DNA of 15,810 nt from Gonium pectorale (Eukaryota; Chlorophyta; Chlorophyceae; Chlamydomonadales; Volvocaceae), in the NCBI GenBank assembly GCA_001584585.1, contig LSYV01000048.1, positions 174,405-190,214 of the forward strand, read 5' to 3'. The first letter of the stretch is position 1; each line of letters begins with the position of its first letter. A model generated the notes under the pieces. It was not told where the DNA came from. It searched no databases and saw only the letters and a list, made by a program, of their open reading frames with translations. Positions 6,601 to 15,810 of the stretch are shown here, in pieces. A program made the position numbers and the translations under genes.

Positions 6601-9600
6601 GTAGGCACCTTCATCCTTCCGTATCGGATGTGGTGTCGGCGCGGCGTCACCGCATGCCGGCAAGCCACCAACGCGTTCACAGCATGAAAGGGGACATGAA
6701 CTTTGTTTTCCATCCACTGTGCCGTTGTCCTGCACTGCGCTGCAACGCGGATGTGCCATCTCCAGGCGCTCAACCCCTCATTGCCAAAGGCTTGTAGATC
6801 CTTCCATGTCCCGCCCGCTGCATGCGTGCCACAGACGGCAAAAAGTCGCACAGTACTTGTGTCCCCGTTAAGTTATGCCCATCTCCGGCCTCCGTCCCCT
6901 CTTCCTTCCGCTGCAGTGCGCCTCGATCATGGGCCTGGCCGAGTTCGCGGAGGGCCGTGACATCAACGGCCAGGAGAGCCCTTACTCGGCCGTCGCCGCG
7001 GACGCCGCCCCTGCCGGCGAGTCCGCCACCGCCGCTGCCGCCGCCAGCGCCGCTGCTGGGGGCGGCCTGCGCACCTCCTCCGACGAGCAGAAGGCGCCCG
7101 CCGGAGCGCCGCTACCGCCACAGCAAAAGCTGCAGACCGTGGCGAAGGAACAGCAAGGTCCCGGCTCGGGCCAAGTCGAGGCAACGGCCGTGCGGCGGGC
7201 GCTGGGGAACCTGAATATCAACGGCGGCGAGCGCGGCGGGGCGCTCGTCGCTGGGGAGAAGGGCAGCGCCGTGGCGGTGGTGTCTACGCAGCAGCAGCCT
7301 GGCCGCCAGGCGCGTGATGTGGGCTCCTCCGACGGCGAAGACGACACAAGGTGGGCAGGTGAAGGGCACGGACTCTTACGCTGTGCTCACCCTGAAAGCC
7401 GACGGCACGTGAACCTGTATTGAGCTTTGTACTGTGAACAATATGCACGGCATGTTACAGGCGCCCTGGCTGATACGGGTGCTGCACCTCGAGCCCTGCT
7501 TGCAGCCCGCAGCGCATCCCCCGGGCTGCCGACCCTCTTGGGCGCCCCCGAGCAGAGCCCCTCCTACATGCCCCTGATCCCCTTCCCTTCCCCCTTTCCC
7601 CTGCCCCCTCCCTGCCTCGCTCCGCGCAGGCCCCCGCTGCTGCTGGACGTGGCGCAATCCTCCGCCGCCACCACCATGTGCAACATGGACTCGTGCGTCA
7701 CGGGGCCGCAGCGCGGACCCACAGGTACGGAGTTGCCTTCCGTAGCGGGAGCGGCAGCAAGCCGGGGTGGGTACGTCGCGGCGCGGCCGGTAGGGGAGAG
7801 GCATCGGCGTCGTGGTGGGGCCGAAGGGCCAAGGCTGTAGGGCCATGGAGGGATGTATTGGCCGAGGCGGCAGTGTGGCGGCATGCTTGACGCCGGAAGA
7901 GCACGTAGTGCCTGTCTTCAGCCCCCCACCCCCACCCCTGCTGGATGCACGCATGCACATGCGCTGCCTACGGTTCGACCTCCGGCCGGCCGCCGCGCCG
8001 CGCTGCTCCCCAGTCCCCTGACTCATCTGGGCCTCGATTCTCGCCGAAAGAACCAACCTCAACCCCACAGGCCGGACCGCCAACGGCGCCCGCCGCCGCT
8101 CCGACGAGCGCTACCAGGACGGCGCTGATGACGATGATGACGATGACGAAGAGGATGGCGACGAGGTCAACAGCGCTGAGGGAGGCGGCCGCCGCTACGG
8201 CGACAGCCCTGACCACCGGGTCTCGCTGCTCGGCAGGATGGCAGGCGGCGCCGCCGCGGCCACTACGGCCGCGACGTCGGCGGCAGATGCAGCCGCCGCG
8301 GCGGCGGCGGCGGCGGGGAGCTCGACTCAGCCGCCCCTCGACATATCGGGCCTCCGTGCTAAGTATGCCAAGTTGACCTCCGGCGGCAACGCCAATATGG
8401 CGGTGGCTGCGCTGCCGCCAGCGGCTCCCGCTCCTCGGGGCGAGTACGCAGCCGCCGTCACCGGCCCCGACTTTGGCCAGCCGGCGGCGGGAGGTAGCGG
8501 CCGCCCCAGCGACGGCGCGCAGTCTACCACGGACGCCGCCGGCACGGTGGGCCCCGTCACGCCGGGTGCCGGCGCGGGGCACGGCCCGTCGCCGTCTGTG
8601 CGGGCGCTGGCGGAGGCGCTGCGCAGCCAGGAGTCCATCCTGGGCAACCGGTGGGTGGGTGGGCGGGTGGGTGAGAGGGAGGGAGGGAGGGAGGGAGGGA
8701 ACGCAAGGGGCCCCGGGCGATGCCGGGAGGAATCAAGCGTGCTCACTTGAGAAGCTTGAGGCGCATGCTTGCCAGACCCGAACGCTGTCGGAACTGGAGA
8801 ATCCGTGTCCGTAAGCGCACCTGGCGGGCGCTTGCAACGGGCTCCAGCGCGTGGCCCTGTCGTGTCGCTAGCCCAGCGGGTTGTGGGGTTGGCGCGCAAG
8901 AGATTGTGCTGCAATGTTATACTGTAATGTTGTCGTACCTAACTGAGAGCCTGTTCGTAAGCTGCCGACAGTTTTGTACCAACGGTATCCTGCCCTTGCG
9001 TCGCGCCACGTCAGGTCCTACTTTGGGGTCGACCCGCGCTGCGGCAGCGGCAGCGGTCACGTGCCGCAGTACCCGTCCGGCCCTGAGCCGTTTACCGACG
9101 AGACGGTTCCTGCCTCGGCTGCCGCCGAGGAGCTGGACGCCATCGACCCACGGGTCGGCGCGGCCGCCCGCCACCCGGCCACGGCGGCCGGCTTGCACCA
9201 CGCCGCCCCGCCGCAGCCGCAGCCCCAGCAAGGCTACCGGCCGACGAAGCAGCCCTACGGCCCGCCGGAGCCCGCCGGTCCCGCATCCGTGGCGGCCTCC
9301 TCCGCCGCCCCTGGCACCAGCCACCCCGCCTACCACGCCGCCGCAGCCGCGGCCGCGGCTGGCGCGCAATACCACCGCCACGCGCAGTACCAGCCCCATG
9401 GCCCCAACCCGCAACAGCACCACGCCCTCGCGGCCGCCACTGCCGCCGCAGCGGCGCACCCCTTCACCTGCCATCAGCACCCCACGCTGCCCCTGGGCTC
9501 GGGCCCCAGCAGCCTGCGCGACTACCCGCTGGTCCCGCGCCAGGGCCACGCCCACGGCCGCGCGGGGCCCGGAAGCGACGTGGGCATGGGTGCGGCGCAG

Positions 9601-10849
9601 GCGGCCATGGGCCCCCGCTACGGCGCCTCGCAGCCGGCGTCCGGGCACCAATCTCTGGACAGCGGCCGCTTCCCCGCCTCCGCCACCATGACAAACTGGG
9701 ACAGCGCCAGCATCGCCGACACGGAGCCTGCCCCGGGTGCGCCTCGGGCTGGGGTTCGGGCACTGTGGCTGGAGGGATTGGGGGCGGAGTCCCTGCGGCC
9801 AAAGGATTGAAACCTCAAGCTGTGCGCCCAGGTCCGCCATGATGGGCGACAGGGCCTGCCCATGTTTGTAGACGTGCGTTCCCTATCCTTGCTACTGCAC
9901 CGGCCCTGGCGGGTCAAAGTCACCAGGATGCCGATGCCTCCTTGCACGGACACTCAAGAACCCCAACCCCGGTGTGTTTCCCTGGGTTGCTTACCGCTGG
10001 CACAATATGGCGGCGCCTGTGCTTTGCCGTGGCCGCGCAGGCTCGCAGCCCACCCGCCGCGGCCGGCGGCGCCGCGGCGGCAACGGCCTGTTCGGCCTGG
10101 TGCGCAACGTGGTGGGCTTCGTGGGCGTGTCCGTCATCAGCGGGGCGGCCATGGTACTCGGCGCGGCGGCGGTCAACACGGTGGGTGCGCCACAAAATGC
10201 GCTGTGCCGGCGCAGGCGCGGTTATGATGGGTTCAGGGCTGCATGCTGGGGTCTGGTGGTGGTGGTGGTCACTCCAGGGCGGCAGCGGTCGAGCAGTAAG
10301 CACGGTGGACGTGCGGTCCGCCGTGCGCCCGGAGGCGCCGTGCAACAGGAGGCGCTCGTTTGTTGTCGAGGACGGATTATTATGGGCATTTGGTGACCTG
10401 CAACTTGCGCGTGCGGACCGTGGTGTAGCGCATGATGTACGCGCTTGTCGTAACACCCTCAAGCTGCCGTATACTCCTCTGCACCACTTCGTACAGGGCC
10501 TGGACGAGCAGAATGCCGCCAACGAGGCGCGCCGCGGGCCCCGGCGCGGACAGCGGGTAGGGCCGGGCCCGGGCCGAACTGGGCGCGTAAGGGGATTCTT
10601 TCCGAGGCGACTCCCATTACTGTTCCCAAGGGCGACGCAAGAGTTGCGGTCTCCCTTCTTCACAAACATTGGCACGATGCCCGCTGTGTGATTCGTCGCA
10701 AACCCGTGCCCCTGACACTCCAACCCCGCTCTCCCCGTCCCCCTCCCTCGGTTTCGCAGCCGCTGGGCCGCGGAGGCGATGAGCTCATTCCGCAACGCGC
10801 CCTGCAGCAGCTGCGCAGCCCCGACCTGCTGGCGCTCGGCCGAGGCTGA
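5399..10849 (+). CDS. Large low-complexity protein with C-terminal hydrophobic segment (gene B), unrecognised
   Basis: Thirteen exons are predicted: 5399-5417, 5558-5822, 5896-5962, 6059-6145, 6224-6330, 6558-6600, 6917-7350, 7630-7724, 8071-8650, 9015-9736, 10041-10180, 10497-10556 and 10760-10849 (TGA). They total 2709 bases, about 902 residues, and every junction keeps phase with GT..AG boundaries. The layout is: charged helical N-terminus (about 55-180); a conserved-looking block GHIPVRKLRPTDSL/CASIMGLAEFAEGRD (about 182-211); a long Ala/Gly/Pro/Gln/His-rich middle (about 212-806) with an Asp/Glu run; an Arg-rich patch; one hydrophobic segment (about 823-850); and a 50-residue tail. I recognise no family. 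A membrane-anchored scaffold-like protein is an inference only. The 5' end is uncertain: ATG 5406 spliced to 5554 (901 aa), or an unspliced ATG 5548, also keep frame. ATG 5399 was chosen as the first ATG, with A at -3. Confidence 0.74.
6917..9736 (+). other. Gene B low-complexity middle, four exons
   Basis: Exons 7-10 encode long Ala, Gly, Pro, Gln, His and Ser-rich sequence. Exon 9 has an acidic run (ADDDDDDDEEDGDE) near 8127-8170 and a run of nine alanines near 8294-8320. It then has a more ordered stretch (LDISGLRAKYAKLTSGGN) near 8338-8390 and PSVRALAEALRSQESILGNR at its end. Exon 10 starts SYFGVDPRCGSGSG, is rich in HQ/QP/AA, and ends with TNWDSASIADTEPAP. Ordered islands between disordered linkers suggest short binding motifs in a largely disordered chain. 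This is inference from composition. Confidence 0.7.
8651..8700 (+). repeat. (GGGT)n / (GGGA)n tract at a splice donor
   Basis: The intron after gene B exon 9 begins directly with GTGGGTGGGTGGGCGGGTGG and continues into repeated GGGA units, about 50 bases in all. Many spaced G3 runs on the sense strand could form G-quadruplexes in the pre-mRNA. Confidence 0.88.
10041..10849 (+). other. Gene B C-terminal exons: Arg-rich patch, hydrophobic segment, short tail
   Basis: Exon 11 (10041-10180) gives SQPTRRGRRRRGGNG, then a glycine-rich hydrophobic stretch from LFGLVRNVVGFVGV through ISGAAMVLGAAAV. This is long enough for one membrane helix with positive charges on its N-terminal side, although an Arg and an Asn near its start weaken the call. 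Exon 12 (10497-10556, 20 codons, phase 0 both sides) gives GLDEQNAANEARRGPRRGQR. It is supported by a pyrimidine-rich acceptor and a GTAGGG donor but could be skipped without a frameshift. The last exon gives PLGRGGDELIPQRALQQLRS and a short tail ending LLALGRG, then TGA at 10847-10849. Confidence 0.68.
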
Positions 10850-12719
10850 GCGAGAGGAAGGTGGAAGAGCTGGGTCGGGTGACCGTGATTGGGTGTGGGC
10901 ATTGAAAGACTGTGGTTGTGTGTGATCAACAATGATTTCCACGTGGGGCTGAAGACGGGAATGGGGCCGGGTCGGAGGCCTGGGGCCGGGCACGTATTTA
11001 GTACGGGAGAGCGCACAGCAAGTGCGGGAGCGAGCGACGCGTCAGGGCCGAGGCAGGGGTGCAACAGTCCGTGCTGGGATTACCCTCAGATGGGTGGATG
11101 AGTACGGTTTGTGTTTCGCTGTGCTTGCGTAGGTGCCTTGTGCTGCCGGGTGCGCCACTTGCGTGCGCACATATGCAGAGAACGGGCCATGCCCGTTGTA
11201 CACGTAGGTTCGGTATTGAAGGGTTTGCCACGCTGTGTTTGTCCCGCTGCGATCGACTCGTCGGGAGGGTATCTGTGGGCATTGCACAGGTCTGGCGGGC
11301 CCCACGCTTTCTTGGGGGCGAGATAGTTCCAAAGCATGGCTTCCAGGCCATGTCATGCTGGCAGCCGGCAGAGCGCAATCGGGTAGCAGTGTCGGCATCC
11401 ACACACTAGGCCCGCCATATATATTTCGTCTTTGACGTGACCCTCTTTGTACATCGGTATTTAGATAGCGGCCCCGGTAGGGTCCCATGCAGGTTGGTTA
11501 GGGCGTTCGTGGCGTATCAACTAAGTGGCGTCTCGGTGCGGTGATGGTGGATGTCAAGGTAGCGAGCTACGCGCTGTGTTTGCCGTTACATGCGGCAGAG
11601 CAGCTGCCAGGTCTGTCGCCTAAGGGCCGTGTGTGTCACGTATGCGATACGGGGTGCAGAAACAGGCCTACGATGTAGCTAGCATAGGCATTCTAGCCGG
11701 CAGCCCGTGAACCCTCTATCGCGCCCGAGCCGACCAAAAGAACCCCTAGCAACTTATCGCTGGGGTGCTGGGCTGGGCTGGTGAACGGGGCTTGGCTGAG
11801 CTGGGCCGTGTGTATGTGCGCAGCGTTGGTTCAGGCTGTGCATGCCGGCCGACAGAGAGCGACAGCAGCGCCGAGCACGTGTGTGGCTGGGTGGCGTGTT
11901 CCGTGCGAGTAGGTAACTGGCTATGGCCCGGCTTTTGGGCCGAGCGAGGTGAATCAGCACAAAAAGCAGGTGACAGCGGTCCATACTTAGTACTGCGCAA
12001 GTGATCGTTCAACATTGTGTAACTTCTACGTGCGGGGTACCTCTACATGCAAATCCCATCAGTGCGAGCTGCCCCGCTCGGCACCGTCCCGCGGGTCGCG
12101 CCCTCCTCCTTCGCGACCACATTACGACCAGCGGGCTGGGGAGCCCTGACGCCGGCCCATAGAGCACATAGCCTAGCTGGTCATTGATAGTAAGAGGCTC
12201 AAAGGTCCAGCACACCCGGGCCTATTGGACCGGCAGATAGCGTCGTTGTCCCAGTCGGCCCTCTACGCGCGACTGCTGAATTGTGCTAATCAAGCAAGCT
12301 TAATTGTCGGCAACGTAGCCGCGCAGCCATGTTCAACCGGCGGCCGCTGTGGAGTCGGCTGTTTGACGTAGTCGGTGCGTTCGGTGCCTTGGGTTGACAG
12401 CCTGGCAGAGCCAAACCCTATGACTTGAAGTGTCCGAATAGGGGCAACGGGAGGCTCTGTTAGGCGCGAGTGGGGTAGGGACTGGGGTCGACAGATGGGA
12501 CGGAGGCTGCCCAGCAGGCTGGCGCGGGGGGGGCGCTTCCGCGCACACGTAATTCGGCACACACGCCACACACGCAGTTCCGACTCAGCCAACAACCTCC
12601 CTCCGTCCCTCGTCCCCCTTCCCCACCCCGCCGCCCATCCATGCCGATTCTTGTCGCCGCTCCACACCTCCGTATTGCTGCTAGCCGGACTAGTGGGCGT
12701 ATACGACCAGGCAGCCGAC
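10850..12719. other. Gene B 3' flank and intergenic region, no gene recognised
   Basis: About 1.9 kb follows the gene B stop. Open frames on both strands are short and lack splice-consistent partners or recognisable motifs. The TGTAA polyadenylation signal typical of volvocine algae is not seen until 12018-12022, so either gene B has a 3' UTR of over 1.1 kb or a variant signal is used. The last few hundred bases probably include the gene C promoter and 5' UTR. No TATA box or transposon ends were identified. Confidence 0.5.
12018..12022 (+). terminator. TGTAA, candidate polyadenylation signal
   Basis: This is the first TGTAA on the plus strand after the gene B stop codon. TGTAA is the usual nuclear poly(A) signal in Chlamydomonas and its relatives. 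A chance pentamer is quite possible over this distance, so the call is weak. Confidence 0.3.
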
Positions 12720-15690
12720 ATGAACGCAGTTCTGGCGCGGCAGCCGGAGAAGATCAAGGCAGTAAGTGCATGGTGGGCATAATGTCGTCTTGGGCGCGCT
12801 TGGTATAGGGACTGACAAACAGCGTTGCTGAAGGGCTGTAGAGGAGGGAGAGCAAGCAAGTAAGCGTGTGAGCAGGTGGGGTGTCGGGGACTTTTCGAGG
12901 GCGTATCTGGATGTCCATTCCTGGGGAGGTAGAGCTCGCGACTCACAAGGCGATGAGTGATGCATGAGTGATACCTTTACCCATTACGCAAACTCATCAT
13001 GCATGTAAAGACCCCTCACGGCCGCACGGTCATCGGTGTCGATGTGCTACCGCAGTCCCGATGTTGCGGGCGCATAGTAGTTGCTCCCTGCAAAAGGTCA
13101 GAAACAAGTGACTTCATTGTATGCACAGGTCGCATACAATACGACCTGTTGGTGTTAGTTACTGCGGTGTAAGGCCACCAGGTTCGAGCGACCCACCATC
13201 GCTGCATGGGCCGAGCCACAAGCCCTTTCCCCAACCCTGGTCCGCAACCTGCACCGTTCCGGGCATACTTACCTGGCCCGCTTCTCGAGGTGGTCACTAT
13301 GGCCTCGGTTGCATCCTCGGGCTTCGCCTTGCACTCCGCGAGGCCCTTGGGTGGCAGGGCCCTTCGGGGTTCCTGCAGGGCTATATTTTTGGAAGGCTGA
13401 GGATCCGCGCACTGCGCGACCTCGGCACCCAACAAACCTGTATAGTGTCTGCCGCGCGGTGTATTCAATGCCCCTTTCCATCATGCGCTAATTCAGGTCC
13501 GTATGACGGTGCGAAACGGCAGCCGGCTGGCAATGGGGCTCCAGCCCACAATGGTCTTCAACCCCAGCTGGCACTGGGGTCCGGAGCGTGGAGGCTCCCT
13601 TCTCGAGGTGCGATGTGCTCCTGTGGGACCATGGACCCATGCCAGACAGGGCGTCGCCTTTCCCCAAACGCTACTCCAAATGCAGACAACTTACAACCTT
13701 GTACCATGTCCCACATCTATCTAGACAGCGCTTTCGTGTATGCACAGCCCGCGCAGACGCACTTGGCCTTCACCACAGAAGCACTGGGCCGTAACTCCGC
13801 CCCGTACCCCAACCCCCAGGTGGTCCGTGTTGAGGGCAGCCGGCTGCACGTGCGCGACCCGCAACCCGCGCCATCGCCGCCAATGAGCTGCAGCACCTGC
13901 TGGCTAGCCGCCACCTGGCCCTGGCTGCCGCTGCCGGCGCTGCCGCCCGGGGTGGCCATCGACATCCGCACGCTGCGGCTTGAGGGCTGGATAGACGTGC
14001 AGAGCGGCGAGGTGCGTTCCTCTCGCTCCACATACGTCATGACGTGTGCGCTGCCGTGGCAGCTGGTTTCAAGGGTCCGTACTTCACCGCATATGCATAA
14101 ACGTTAGCTTTGCATGTGCAGCGCTGTACTTAAGTCGGGCTTTCGTACGAGCAATGCGCGTTGCAGAGTGCGCCTGCGGCGCCCCTGAAGCCGCAAATGC
14201 CGACCCTGACCGACGAGTGAGCCTAACTCTTTCCCTTGTGGGCGCGCGTGGAGAGTGTGGCTTGGGCGCATAGCCGCTCTGTGGCGGCACGACCAGCCTG
14301 CTGAGGACGCTGGCAGCGCCCAGGCGCCAGGGGCAACCTGCCGTGGCAAAATCCGGCACTGCACCAACGGCTGCACGAGCGCACGCGCCGACGCGACTTG
14401 GAGCACGTAGGATGCAAGGAAGCGTGCATCCCTGAAGGCGTTTGCTCCCGTATCCGCCTCACGTAATCAGGGAGCCGTACGCCGCTCTGCGCATTTTGCC
14501 CCGAGAGACCGACAACCAGTCCGACCTCCCGTGCCCGCCTTCTCTGCCATCTCGCTCAGCATTCGATGTCGCGCAGGAGTCTCCGCTCTGCACATGCACA
14601 TGCACATGCGCATGCACGCAGCAGCTCAACGTGCCAGTAGGCGCTCGGGACGCGTGTTGGTGCGCGCCCCGGCTCACCCGCTCGCAGGTGGACTTCGAGT
14701 TCGTGTCGTCCTTCTGCACCCGCCTTGCGTGCGGGCTGTGGTCCACGCAGCCGCTGGCGGTGACGGCCCGGATGGCGACGGGCGAGCAGCGCGGGGGCGT
14801 ATTCCACGCCGTCGGGGAGAGGCTGCGTGGCGCCAACGCAACGTAGGGCTCGCGTGGGGGCTCACGAGGTCAAGAGGGGGCAGGGCGGAGCTGTATGGCG
14901 CATGCGTGAGGCGAAGGCGGGTGGCGGGGCGCGCGGGGGTGGGGTGGTGGTGAAGTTAGGAGGGCGTTCTCCGTAGATAAGCGGGCGGGTGGGTGGGGGC
15001 GGCTGTTGCGGGCAATCGGGCACAAGGGGGTGGTGGAGGCCTAGGGCATGCGCGTGTGGGCGCGTGGCCGGAGCCGACTGCGGATGGCGGTGCAGGGACA
15101 GGGGCAGGGTCGAGGGGGCGGCGCATGCTCACGAGGAGAGCTGCCCGACCCACCCCCCCCATTACTGTGCCCGCGCCTCACGCTGCGGCCCACCCGCTCG
15201 GATGTTCTAGTGCCGCACCGAGGCACTGCGGACGTCCTCCCGGTCCGGCCCCACCCTGGTCCGCTCCGCAGCGCCCCCGGGCCCCCTTCCGGTTTTCGTC
15301 CTGGCCCTCCACCAGCGTCTCGTCCGAAGCCTCCCCATTACACCCCGCATCGCACCGCGCTGGCTCCCGAACTCTCCCGACACCCATCCGTGCGCACCCC
15401 GCCGCTCCGCCCCGCCACTCCGCCCATCGGCCCACTCTCCCCTTCCTCACCTACCATGCGTCCATGCGCCCGACGCGTCGGCTTTCTGCCGCCTCGCCTG
15501 TTGCGTGCCCCGCCGGGCGCCCCACTGTACACCATCGCTACGCCGCCCGCCCGCTCCCCTGCCCACCTGCCCGCTCCCCTGGCCGCCCACTCCCTCCAGG
15601 CTGGTGGCGCTGTCCCTGGTGCCGCCCACCAGCGACCCCTGGCAGAACGCGGTGCTGCAGCTGCCCACCGACGCCCTCTCCGTGCTCAAG
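12720..15690 (+). CDS. Unrecognised protein, 3' end beyond window (gene C)
   Basis: Five exons are predicted: 12720-12761, 13497-13607, 13820-14011, 14688-14842 and 15600-15690. They total 591 bases (197 codons), with phases 0, 0, 0, 2, 0 all compatible. The sequence starts MNAVLARQPEKIKA, then VRMTVRNGSRLAMGLQPTMV and FNPSWHWGPERGGSLLE. It continues with VVRVEGSRLHVRDPQ, a Pro/Trp/Leu-rich bridge, and AIDIRTLRLEGWIDVQSGE. Next come VDFEFVSSFCTRLACGLWST and ARMATGEQRGG, and finally LVALSLVPPTSDPWQNAVLQ with LPTDALSVLK. The alternating hydrophobic/polar residues look beta-rich. I cannot assign a family. The start is uncertain: the reading frame stays open upstream (CRFLSPLHTSVLLLAGLVGV precedes the Met), so an earlier exon or start is possible. 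The last exon ends in phase 0 at AAG|GTGAGC, so the gene continues to the right. Confidence 0.68.
12762..13496 (+). other. Gene C intron 1 (735 bp)
   Basis: It runs from the strong donor GCA|GTAAGT to the acceptor AATTCAG|GTC. It includes an imperfect inverted repeat around 12960-13004 (GATGCATGAGT ... ACTCATCATGCAT). Open frames here lack fitting splice sites. Confidence 0.6.
14012..14687 (+). other. Gene C intron 3 (676 bp) with CACATG-type microsatellite
   Basis: It joins exons 3 and 4 in phase 0 (IDVQSGE-VDFEFVSS). At about 14588-14619 it has four to five copies of a GCACAT-type hexamer, the last ones degenerate. Confidence 0.65.
14688..14842 (+). CDS. Gene C exon 4, donor chosen by phase
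   Basis: The acceptor CTCGCAG|GTG opens VDFEFVSSFCTRLACGLWST, followed by QPLAVTARMATGEQRGG and VFHAVGERLRGANA. Several GT sites follow. Exon 5 begins with one base before its first full codon (G|CTG GTG GCG), so the donor must leave two bases. GCAAC|GTAGGG at 14842/14843 does this and gives ERLRGANAT-LVALSLVPP. Donors earlier in the exon would change the frame of exon 5, unless an extra exon lies in the 757-base intron. Confidence 0.65.
14843..15599 (+). other. Gene C intron 4 (757 bp)
   Basis: The first half is G-rich and the second half is C-rich and pyrimidine-rich up to the CCCTCCAG acceptor. This is a strong compositional switch, and no exon is required by phase. A missed exon cannot be excluded. 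Confidence 0.5.
15600..15690 (+). CDS. Gene C exon 5, last in window
   Basis: A long pyrimidine tract ending CCCTCCAG precedes G|CTGGTGGCG. The exon encodes LVALSLVPPTSDPWQNAVLQ and LPTDALSVLK and ends at CTCAAG|GTGAGC, a strong donor. The following 120 bases (15691-15810) look intronic, with a run of G's at 15711-15722. Confidence 0.72.
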
Positions 15691-15810
15691 GTGAGCCCCA
15701 CCTTCGCGGGTGGGGGGGGGGGCGGGGGCACCAGTGGTGGCAGCCGGCGCACGGTCTGATCTCGGGCCTTTGCGCCGCGACTGTGGGGGGTAGAGGCGAG
15801 GGCGCTGGCC

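Noticed and set aside
8917..9840. 307-residue open frame antisense to gene B exon 10
   Set aside because: It is an Arg/Gly/Ala-rich mirror of a GC-rich coding exon. It has no motifs or fitting splice sites, and the sense frame joins its neighbours in phase.
12635..12800. ATG-initiated frame MPILVAAPHLR upstream of gene C
   Set aside because: It reads a different frame from gene C, crosses the strong GTAAGT donor and ends soon after. It is probably a chance frame, although a short upstream ORF cannot be ruled out.
12955..13010. Imperfect inverted repeat around GATGCATGAGT/ACTCATCATGCAT as a transposon end
   Set aside because: The arms are short and imperfect, there is no target-site duplication, and no transposase-like coding lies nearby.
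13170..13200. tRNA T-loop-like GGTTCGAGC
   Set aside because: No matching acceptor stem, D-arm or anticodon arm could be laid out around it. It lies within gene C intron 1.
13121..14107. 328-residue continuous plus-strand frame
   Set aside because: It spans gene C exon 2, intron 2 and exon 3. Its exon 3 part is the same frame, but its exon 2 part is in a different frame from VRMTVRNGS, and strong splice sites at 13607/13608 and 13819/13820 explain the region better.

Overview
The window looks like nuclear DNA from a volvocine-type green alga (Chlamydomonas/Volvox group). It is very GC-rich, and the coding sequence is broken into short exons with GT..AG introns of about 75-950 bp. The introns hold G-tracts, microsatellites and short tandem repeats. 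The proteins carry long Ala/Gly/Pro/Gln-rich low-complexity stretches. The organism call is inferred from this style, not from a marker gene. There are no bacterial operons, rRNA or tRNA genes, CRISPR arrays or complete transposons.

Three genes can be rebuilt by hand from splice sites and codon phase. Gene A (minus strand, 5255 down to 338, continuing past the left edge) has seven exons whose phases all join, giving 390 codons. It encodes a signal peptide followed by a tetratricopeptide-type protein with the diagnostic blocks EAQxxFDQG..FNxAEA, CAMxxWGLAYA, RERxYxxAM, YPDD-like, PWDFW and HMPSHxxxRxGR. The repeat region is interrupted by an alanine-rich insertion. Gene B (plus strand, about 5399 to 10849) is complete, with 13 predicted exons and about 902 residues. 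It has a helical, charged N-terminal region, a very long low-complexity middle with an acidic run, and one hydrophobic segment near the C-terminus preceded by an Arg-rich patch. I do not recognise its family. Gene C (plus strand, about 12720 to 15690, running off the right edge) has five exons and 197 codons in view and is also unrecognised.

A and B are divergent, with start codons only 143 bp apart, so 5256-5398 probably holds a shared promoter region. Each strand has a TATA-like sequence there. About 1.9 kb of apparently gene-free sequence (10850-12719) separates B from C.

The most unusual DNA-level signal is in the introns of gene A. Two introns carry copies of the same roughly 100 bp sequence, each just downstream of the 5' splice site. 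A short AAGGCGTYCTCA-like motif recurs about five times in the same part of the gene. Intron 3 carries a 44 bp tandem repeat and intron 1 a 19 bp tandem repeat. No gene could be tied to a known pathway.
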